A stretch of 12,403 nt of DNA, taken from contig MU069912.1 of NCBI GenBank assembly GCA_002284615.2, positions 89,062 to 101,464 on the forward strand, in the 5' to 3' direction. The stretch comes from Dunaliella salina (taxonomy: Eukaryota > Chlorophyta > Chlorophyceae > Chlamydomonadales > Dunaliellaceae). Position 1 is the first letter of the stretch. Each line of letters begins with the position of its first letter. The notes under the pieces were generated by a model. It was given only the letters and a program-made list of their open reading frames with translations. It was not told the DNA's origin and ran no database searches. Shown one piece after another: positions 6,055 through 12,403 of the stretch. The translations under genes and the position numbers were made by a program.

Positions 6055-8170
6055 CTAATGGGGATCTGGAGAATTGCTAGCCATGCCCCTGAGCGCTCGG
6101 ACTCTCCTTCTTCCATCCTCAGCCGCCGCCGCGCGCCCATCAAACCCCCTCCCAGATGCCCTCTGAAAGCAAAGCGCATGTCTAGTGTTAATAATGGTGG
6201 ATCATCTTTGGATGGCATGGTCCCTGAGCTTGGATGCTAGTGATTTGGCTTTCTGTTTGGTTAGACCCAGATTTATGAGAGGTGTAATTGTTAGCTCATT
6301 GTAAATCGTGCCACCCACACCAATTAAGATGGTATGCAAAGTCACTCTGTTATTCCTGTTTGGGTTTCTTAAGCTGCGTGTTTGAAGTCTAGTTATGGTG
6401 TGGGAATGTTGAGTCCGTGCACGTTCTAAAGTGATGAAGGGATTTGTGTCAGGGCAGAATTTAAGTTCGACGAGATGAATATCCCTATCTTTTGGGGGGA
6501 TCTTGGTAGGATCAAGGTGGGCTTGTCTGCCTGGGATTGGATGCACAAAAAGAGCATCAGGGCGGCTTTGGTGCCGGGCAGGTGAGGCAATGTCATGTGG
6601 GAAAACCCAATCTGGAATAGCTCGAGAGGTGTTTTCAGGGATTTGTATGCCTTGATCCAGAAGTCTGTCATGATTGCAGCCATCCATGCTAATGAGGGGT
6701 GAGCCATACCGGCCTTTACTTAGGGCTTCTACACAGAGACTAAGGGCCGCATGGTGTCTGTTGGTGTGCATCCCACTCATTGTTGGGTTGGTACACCTAA
6801 GCAGAACGTGATAAATGCTGTCCGTATTTGCACAGAGTGGGCATCTATCAGAACTGGAAAAGTTGAAGTTGGAGGCATGACTCTGTGTGTACAGTGTATC
6901 CGTCCGATACATCATAAGATTCATTTGCTGTTTAAGGGTTATCTTTGGGCTTTTCCAGAAGGAGTTGCTGATCTCCTTGTTTGCAAGTTGAGGGGTTGGG
7001 TTGTAAGCTTCAGTGTTGGCATTGGCGGTGGGTGGTGTGGCATCGTTAAGCTTCTGCCATCTCTGGTAGTGGTATCCAGAGGTGTCAGCAGAGCCAAGCT
7101 TGTGTTTCTTGTGCATGTGTGTTTTAAGTTTGTCGCTCAGGTTGGTGAGATAGTGCATCGGAAGCGTGTGGGAGCGGTGCATGCCGTCATTTTGTGTGGA
7201 AGAGGTCTTCAATGAAAGCCAATAGAAATTGTGGAAAGGGTCCCTGGCATCTGGAAGTGCAATGTCTATGGCGTGAGAGAGGGCTGCGGTGCGAGCGCAA
7301 GCGTCGTCCCCTTCATTTCCTATGATGCCAGAGTGGGCTTTGACTTTGTAAAAATGGATAGGGTGAGGTGAGTGCTCTAATATGGTTGATATTGCATGAA
7401 TGAGCTCTGCATGTAGGTGATACCTCATGCGCATCGGGTTAAGGGTTTGATTAGAAATCTGAAAAAGGCATGATGCACTATCAGTGGCAATCTCAGTTTG
7501 CTTGTGTTGGAGTGCCACAAGGATACCCACAAGTTCTGCTCTGGTGATTGTATTGGTTGGTCCATGGCCATTGGGTTTTATGTGCAGTTGTAAGTGTTGG
7601 GAGGGTGCAGCAGTGTCACTTCCTGGTTTGTAAACACCTGAACCAGAAAGGGGTGGGGAGTCGTCATTTTTGCGTTTAATCACACTGCCATCAGTGTAGG
7701 TGATTTCCCTCCATCCTTGACTTTAGGTGTGAACACTTTTTGACGTTGGCAGGGGTGAATCGTGCCCTTTCCTCTGAGGGCACTTTTGCGAGCAGCTATG
7801 GGTGTCACGGGGGAGTGGTTGGAATTTCTGTTTCCAAGTATTTGATGCTAGGTGTTGGTGGGTACGCAGCAACGTGACAGTATTCGGAGTATCCAAACGT
7901 AGCCAACAAGCTTCTGGTGTAACTTGCTTTCCATCTTGCTGGAGGGACTGAAACCAGTCTTTGTTTCCGGTATCTAGTACTACCCTAACGCCAGAGAAAT
8001 ACTAGTATTTTTCTGGCGTTAGGGTTCCACACAATGATGAGTTGCATAGGATAGGAAGGTGGAGTAGGATTGGTGATGGTATCAAACCAGTGTCGTGGTG
8101 CTTGGAATTGGATTTTCCTTGCAGGGGATTTGGCAAGAACTTTTGCAGTATCTGCATCCATCCAGACCCA
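6055..8170 (-). pseudogene. Family A polyprotein: methyltransferase-like C-part, RNase H, CCHC zinc motif, PD-(D/E)XK nuclease
   Basis: The main open stretch is 493 codons (7683 to TGA 6202-6204; the apparent first codon is GTG, not a true start). YTDGSV just upstream (7681-7700) and E50, D68, H117 and D127 of the stretch give the RNase H core (TDGS, AELVGIL, ATDSAS, KAHSGIIGNE). C281-x2-C284-x7-H292-x4-C297 is a zinc motif. R374-P375-D376 and E406-L-K408 (VELKFC, then QH at 425) give a PD-(D/E)XK nuclease. VTLHTILIGVGGTIY follows. Upstream, past a TAA at 7723-7725 in the same frame, coding continues as NKDWFQSLQQDGKQ; beyond the palindrome it shifts to VWMDADTAKVLAKSPARKI and QAPRHWFDTITNP, like the post-catalytic part of PCIF1-type proteins. 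Downstream of TGA 6202 the frame runs on to NSPDPH and TAG 6055. RNase H plus a nuclease in one LINE protein recalls Dualen/RandI elements. The copy is inactive: truncated, two stops, one insertion. Confidence 0.82.
7983..8024. repeat. 42-bp near-perfect palindrome inside the family A copy
   Basis: Two 21-bp arms meet without a spacer at ACTAGT (centre 8003/8004) and differ at one position; the left arm starts CCCTAACGCCAGAG. The minus-strand coding frame is 2 above and 1 below this point. It reads sensibly on both sides (IIVWNPNAR above, VVLDTGNKDW below) if about 28 bases are treated as inserted. The palindrome therefore arose by an inverted templated insertion after this copy was made. Confidence 0.9.
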
Positions 8171-8171
8171 C

Positions 8172-8191
8172 GGGTAGCTGCCCTGAAAGCA
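8172..8191. repeat. 20-bp direct repeat, right copy (probable target-site duplication)
   Basis: Partner of 5796-5815. It lies directly next to the first readable codon (TGG, 8168-8170) of the minus-strand element. Confidence 0.8.
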
Positions 8192-10566
8192 CTCACGACC
8201 GTAGACCTGGACTTTTGGACGGCATCAGCAGAGGGGTGCAATCTACTCTTAGAGCTGTGCGCGGGGTGGCACAGCGAGTGGCTGCTCGCTGGACAGGAGG
8301 CTCAGGTGCTACAGCTCGGGATATGGCAGTGGCCTTAGGGCGCCACAACCCGGCCCCTGAACAACAGTTCCGACAAGGTGCTGAGTCTCAGTGGTTGCCT
8401 AAAGCTGATGCTTTGGACCTGCCTGATGCTGCTGCCTTGTACTCTGTTGTTTGTGAGCATATCCATAGATTAAATGCTAGGACATCCCCTGGCTTTGATG
8501 CTATTGCGGCTCCGTTCATTAAGTGTGCTGTGAAAAGGGTACCAGCTGTGAATGGTAGAGGCACAGATAGGATGAATACCTCGGCTCCTTACGTTGGGCT
8601 TCTGTTTGCTGCCATGATGGAGAAAGCTGAGATCCCTGCTTGCTGGAAAACAGCCAAAATTAGTCCTCTCTACAAGAAGGGCTCTGTTGTGGATCCAGGG
8701 AAATATCGCATGTTTGCCGTTAGTGGTACCCTGTACAGACTGTTCGCGAACGTATTGAGGGAAGTTGTCACAGGGTGGTGCAGAGATAAGAACAAAATTC
8801 CAGATACGCAATACGGTTTCTATCCTGGCCGTAATACTTTGCAGCCCATTTTTATATTGCGGCACTTGCAGCGTGCTGCTCAGGTCGAGCGCCCTAATCG
8901 ATCCCCAAGATTGCATGCGGCATTTATTGACTTGAAGCAAGCATATGCCACAATTTCCAGGGAAGCTCTTTGGAGGCACCTTCAGTGCAATTCGTATGCC
9001 TACATGCCTGTTGAATATCATTAAGAACATGTATGCTAATGATGAGTACATCTTGGTGGATGGCAGTAAGCAAGCTCGTGTGCGCCCTCTTTTTAGAGTT
9101 AAGCAAGGCTGCCCGTTTTTCCCCCTGCTGTTTTCCCTGTACATCAATGATGTGGATTGCTCGGCAGAAAACGTGCAAGGGGCAGTTACAGGTGTAAGCG
9201 ACCTCCTTACGCATATGCTGTATGCAGACGATCTGTGCCTTACCAGTAACCATCCTGGCCAGCTCCAGTTGATGTTGGATAGGTTGCATGCTTATGCTCG
9301 GCAAAAAGGATTGGTGATAAATGCTGCCAAGTCTGAGATTGTGCATTTCAATTCTAAGGGCAATAATGTGCCAGTCTTTACTTTAGGTGGAGCGCGTTTG
9401 GCTTGTGCAGGGTCTTTCAAATATATGGGCATGCTGTTCACAAAGCAGCGCAACCCTCAGGCCATTGCCGAATACATGTGCGCTCCTTTCCTGGCTGGAT
9501 GTAGACGGATCAGGCAATTTGCGTCAGAGTACCACTTGACTGACAGGCCGCATACCATGCTCTGGCTGGCTAAAGCATATGCTCTCCCTGCTAGCATATA
9601 TGCCTGTCAAATCTGGGGCACTAGATATATGAAAGAAGGTGCTGAATTGGACTACCCTTTACAAACTGTGCACCTGTGCCTACTGAAGCGTTTCCTTGGG
9701 GTGAAGCGTACCACTCCTAACTGGGGTCTGTTCTACGGGAATGTGGTCATGAGCCTTTGCAGTTTTATTGGTTCCGTGCAGCAAACAGATCCTACAATGC
9801 TTTTCTGCGCAGCATCAGTACTACACTGCGCAAGGTGCTGCAAGCAGATGTTGACATGAGCAGTATATCTCGTAAATGTTGGACCTCAGAGATTTTGGCA
9901 GCATGTAATGGCTTGGACAGGTGCAATATGTTTATTCAACGTGTGCGTTCAGGATAGCCAGTAGCATTGAAGGAGTTCATTGTTGATCTGAGAAAAAGGC
10001 TACGAGGCGTTTGGAATGCAGCTGCCTTGGCAGAGCACAATGAACGTGTGAACAAATTAGCCAAGCATCATCACTGGGTGGCTCTCCCTTTGAAACCTCT
10101 GGCTGCTCATGGAGCGCCCCTTTCTGTCCCTAGATATTTGCATCTTGATTTAGGCAAGCACATGCTGAGAAATATCGCGCGCTTTCGATTGCATGCACAC
10201 ACCCTCAGAGTTGAGACATCACTTTGGCAGGTGCACACTTCAGTTTGTGATAAATGTGACCTAGGAGGCCTTCAAGATGAAAACCATGTTGGGTTCCTTT
10301 GTTCTTGCGGTCCTGTGTGTTCTCTTAGAAGGACTTCAGAACATCTCTTTTCTGATTTCCCCTCTGTTCACAGAGTTCTTCAAGACGAGGCAGGCGCTTT
10401 TTACTACACTCAGGCTAGTTCTGAGGATGTTTTTCATTTCTTACAGGACCAAACTAATGAGACTTATCGTTTTATTTCTAATCTCATGGATATTTATTCT
10501 TTGGATGGAACAGTCCATCAGGCCGAGCAGCCAAATAACCTGGCTGAAGGTCAAACCCAATTGTAA
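8192..10566 (+). pseudogene. Family B LINE reverse transcriptase with C-terminal zinc motif
   Basis: The first plus frame (ending TAA 9022-9024) carries the RT fingers and palm start: SPGFDAI, PLYKKGSVVDPGKYR, QYGFYPGRNTLQP and catalytic FIDLKQAY (Asp at 8929-8931). A one-base shift near 8980 moves to a second frame with KQGCPFFPLLFSLYINDV, the YADD box (9221-9232), GLVINAAKSEIVHF and FKYMGMLF. About two bases inserted near 9725 return to the first frame (GHEPLQFYWFRAA), which runs to TAA 10564-10566 with one in-frame TAG at 9955-9957 (probably CAG to TAG). C-x2-C-x9-H-x4-C at 10246-10302 is the usual LINE C-terminal zinc motif. The protein would copy the element RNA at the target. In QGCPFFP the usual LS is FF. 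There is no RNase H domain in this element. Two frameshifts and one stop make it inactive. At 8192-8300 a second frame (TTVDLDFWTASAEG) may be the true one. Confidence 0.92.
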
Positions 10567-10584
10567 CCTTGTAACCTTGTAATC
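10561..10584 (+). repeat. 8-bp tandem tail (TTGTAACC)n of the family B LINE
   Basis: There are two exact units of TTGTAACC and a third with one change (TTGTAATC). The stop codon TAA of the RT frame (10564-10566) lies inside the first unit, so there is no 3' untranslated region before the tail. LINEs without poly(A) often end in such short tandem units. Confidence 0.65.
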
Positions 10585-11680
10585 TTGAAGCTAAGAAACG
10601 GATTGGGCTGTTTGGAAATGGAAAATTCATAAGAATCTTCATGAATGCAAGGGTACACAAATATCAGGGGGTTTAAGATGGGGGAANTGTGTGTGTGTGT
10701 GTGTGTGTGTGTGTGAGCATGTTTCCGCTGCTCGTAGCATCCAGAGTGATGCAGCAAAATGATGTGCAAAATGATACAGCTTTCAAGTAATAAAACTAAT
10801 AGTTTGAGGTGTTAAACCAAAAAGCAACATGCATTTTGTGTTAACTGGTACTCTCCTGAGTGCAGCGCCACTTCTCCTGTCACAGCAGAAAACGCACGCA
10901 AACTGGACGCATACAAAATAAACCAGACAGTGGTGCTTGTGCGCACACATGCATCCAAATCAATGCCGTGTACGCGAATATCCAGCTGATGCTGTCACGA
11001 CCTCAATCCACCCAATTCTTCCAAGTAAAGTAGCTGGTCCACCAGGTGGACATACTGCATGCAAGAAAGGGCAACGGAAGAATTCATCAGTCTCTTCTCA
11101 GGAAAAGCACTGCGATAGCATTCATGCTGCCTTTTCCAGACAGAGGAAATGCGGAGAACAGTTCATAATCATGCTCCTAAAAATCATATGTTTACCCGGC
11201 GCGGGAGGTCAAGATTGGGGTGTACATTTTTGCAACACTGGAAACCTGATGAAGCTCAGCACTGTCCACCCTTCAAAATTTTAAGCTGCGCGTACAAGCT
11301 CCACATAAAAGACTTGACAAGATAATTGAAGGGTTGGATTGTTTGGTTTGACATAACGAAACCGCCAAGGATTCGTAAGGAAAGTGTCAATGTTTCCAAC
11401 GAGGCTTGATCGCGTATTTGCCTGAAGGTGAGGAAAGACAAGGGGGAAGGAATGAGGCAGCATCAGCCTCCCAAACACCCAACCAACCTCTTTATCCTGC
11501 TCCCCTTCCTTCTCTAACGCACAATTTATGGTATAGAGAGAGGAAGGGTTGTGGAAGGGCCAGTCGGGGGTTCCTCAGGGGCCATTGGGGGCGGTCAAGG
11601 GGTCTCTTTCTCTATTGCGGAATTTAAGTTTGCCAATTAAAAATCCGACTTTGTTTAGTATTCAAAGATTGTGAACGGCT
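10585..11680. other. No gene recognised
   Basis: Apart from the TG microsatellite this stretch shows no gene. The plus frame 10937-11284 (115 codons) has mixed composition and no domain that I recognise. A sequence gap or ambiguous base (N) sits at 10687. Confidence 0.4.
10688..10715. repeat. (TG)14 microsatellite
   Basis: An uninterrupted TG dinucleotide run follows an ambiguous base at 10687; the run length may be mis-assembled. Confidence 0.95.
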
Positions 11681-11753
11681 TGGGTTGAGCATGTGGCTGC
11701 AAAAGAGGCCCCAAAGAGGCCCTTTGACTCTCTTTTGCCACATGCTCAACCCA
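11681..11753. repeat. 73-bp inverted repeat able to form a hairpin
   Basis: TGGGTTGAGCATGTGGC (11681-11697) pairs exactly with 11737-11753. Pairing continues for seven more bases (AAAAGAG with CTCTTTT) after a 3-base bulge, leaving a loop of about 20 bases that has its own small palindrome around CAAAGAGGCCCTTTG. The size and near-perfect stem resemble a miRNA or siRNA precursor or a small foldback element. No flanking duplication was seen. Confidence 0.8.
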
Positions 11754-12338
11754 CCGTGCCCATTCCTACGATTGAACCCCATTCCTGGAAAGTGATTTCT
11801 GAAATAATGGGGGCAACAACACTGCAGGAAGTCCCTGGCAAAAGTCCATACTTGCCACTTGGCTCCAAGGCAGACCTCATGCCGGCTGGGCCAGGACTGA
11901 GGCCTGTCAATCTAAGTGCTTTGTCCCATGAGTGGGGTTGTGCTGAAAGCCTCAACTGCATATTGCTCCTGATGCAAACATATATGAACTCTTGTACCAA
12001 ATTGATTACTAACAATAATAACAAATGATAGTCATATCTCAATTAATGTGTGTTGACCCTTGTGGTGCATGGATAGAAGGAGGCTCACCTGCATGTGGTG
12101 GGACCCTAATCGCGCCTGCAGCTCCTGCAAAGTGAAAGCAAGCAAGGCAGGGGCATGGTCAGGCGTCTGCCAGCAATTATGACAGATGGTCTTGCTACAA
12201 GGACTTCATCAGACGGTTTGAACTAGGGCCAATTCAGTGTTTTCAATTCACTTGTACCATTATCTGTGAATTGGTGCACAACAACATAATCTCAGGCAAA
12301 GCAAGGTGCAGTGCAGGAAATACATATCCTTGGAAATC

Positions 12339-12342
<4 letters not shown>
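11754..12342. other. No gene recognised
   Basis: A plus frame overlapping the hairpin (11693-12028, 111 codons) and a minus frame (11746-12042) are both open but lack any recognisable domain. The plus frame ends in a simple AAT/AAC-rich stretch. Nothing else stands out. Confidence 0.4.

Positions 12343-12403
<61 letters not shown>
12343..12403. repeat. (AG)n microsatellite, at least 61 bp, runs off right edge
   Basis: A pure AG dinucleotide run from 12343 to the window end. Such a long pure run is common at contig ends because assemblies break there. Confidence 0.97.

Larger units (their letters stand above)
5816..8171 (-). mobile_element. Family A LINE, long 5'-truncated copy
   Basis: The minus strand carries polyprotein coding sequence from 8170 down to the TAG at 6055-6057. 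A short 3' untranslated region follows, and the CTTTT tract is seen on the plus strand as AAGAAAAGAAAAAGAAAAG at 5918-5936. Its 3' region matches the 83-bp copy at 569-651. The 20-bp direct repeats end at 5815 and begin at 8172. About 100 extra bases (5816-5917) lie between the tail and the left repeat; other copies end at the tail, so this extra piece may be transduced 3' flank or a sign that the true 3' end is 5918. Confidence 0.77.
5554..10584 (+). mobile_element. Family B LINE, interrupted by a nested family A copy
   Basis: This is a non-LTR retrotransposon on the plus strand whose visible parts are linker (5554-5815), reverse transcriptase and C-terminal zinc motif (8192-10566), and an 8-bp repeat tail. 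Between them lies the minus-strand element 5816-8171, bracketed by an exact 20-bp repeat. The true 5' end and any endonuclease domain were not identified, and no duplication of the outer target site was found. Confidence 0.6.

Noticed and set aside
6751..7215. 154-codon plus-strand frame, Val/Gly/Cys-rich
   Set aside because: It is antisense to the RNase H and zinc-motif region, which has clear motifs; it is a shadow.
7983..7990. CCCTAA resembling a plant telomere repeat
   Set aside because: There is only one unit per arm; it belongs to the palindrome and not to a telomeric array.
8002..8241. 79-codon minus-strand frame
   Set aside because: It crosses the palindrome and the 20-bp repeat; the other minus frame (MDADTAKVLAKSP, QAPRHWFDTI) gives the protein-like reading.
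8470..9147. 225-codon minus-strand frame
   Set aside because: It is antisense to the reverse transcriptase core; a shadow.
11693..12028. 111-codon plus-strand frame
   Set aside because: It starts inside the hairpin, ends in simple sequence and has no recognised domain.

Overview
The window looks like a TE-rich eukaryotic nuclear genome. It has long non-coding stretches, (TG)n and (AG)n microsatellites, no operon-like spacing, and nearly every recognisable protein belongs to a decayed retrotransposon. A streptophyte plant with a large genome (fern, lycophyte, moss or charophyte) is a reasonable guess from the style of the LINE proteins, but I cannot establish the species. No intact cellular gene, tRNA, rRNA or CRISPR array was found.

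Two kinds of retroelement explain most of the readable sequence. Family A ends at its 3' end in a (CTTTT)n tract. It encodes a polyprotein whose parts are visible as: acidic Ser-Asp-rich region, PCIF1-like methyltransferase fold, RNase H, CCHC zinc motif, PD-(D/E)XK nuclease and a conserved tail ending near NPPDPH. Five 3' ends of this family are present: 569-651 (-), 1206-1480 (+), 2569-3076 (-), 4520-4796 (+), and the long copy 5816-8171 (-). A sixth relative at 1-1640 (-) is the N-terminal half, running off the left edge; it is itself interrupted by the first two truncated copies, each flanked by an 11-bp target-site duplication. Family B is a plus-strand LINE with a full reverse transcriptase (YADD box), a C-terminal zinc motif and an 8-bp repeat tail. 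Its parts lie at 5554-5815 and 8192-10566, with the long family A copy inserted between them and bracketed by a perfect 20-bp direct repeat.

Layout. 1-1640: minus-strand polyprotein N-terminal relic with two LINE insertions and a duplicated Ser-Asp-coding segment. 1685-2555: plus-strand decayed coding sequence of unknown kind. 2569-3076: family A 3' end. 3077-3679: nothing clear. 3680-4430: two overlapping minus-strand reading frames, unknown, possibly from a mobile or viral source. 4520-4796: family A 3' end. 4797-5553: nothing clear. 5554-10584: nested pair of elements. 10585-12403: non-coding sequence with two microsatellites and a 73-bp hairpin.

The order of events that can be read is: family B element first, then insertion of the long family A copy, then a 28-bp palindrome-forming insertion inside that copy, along with point decay of all copies.
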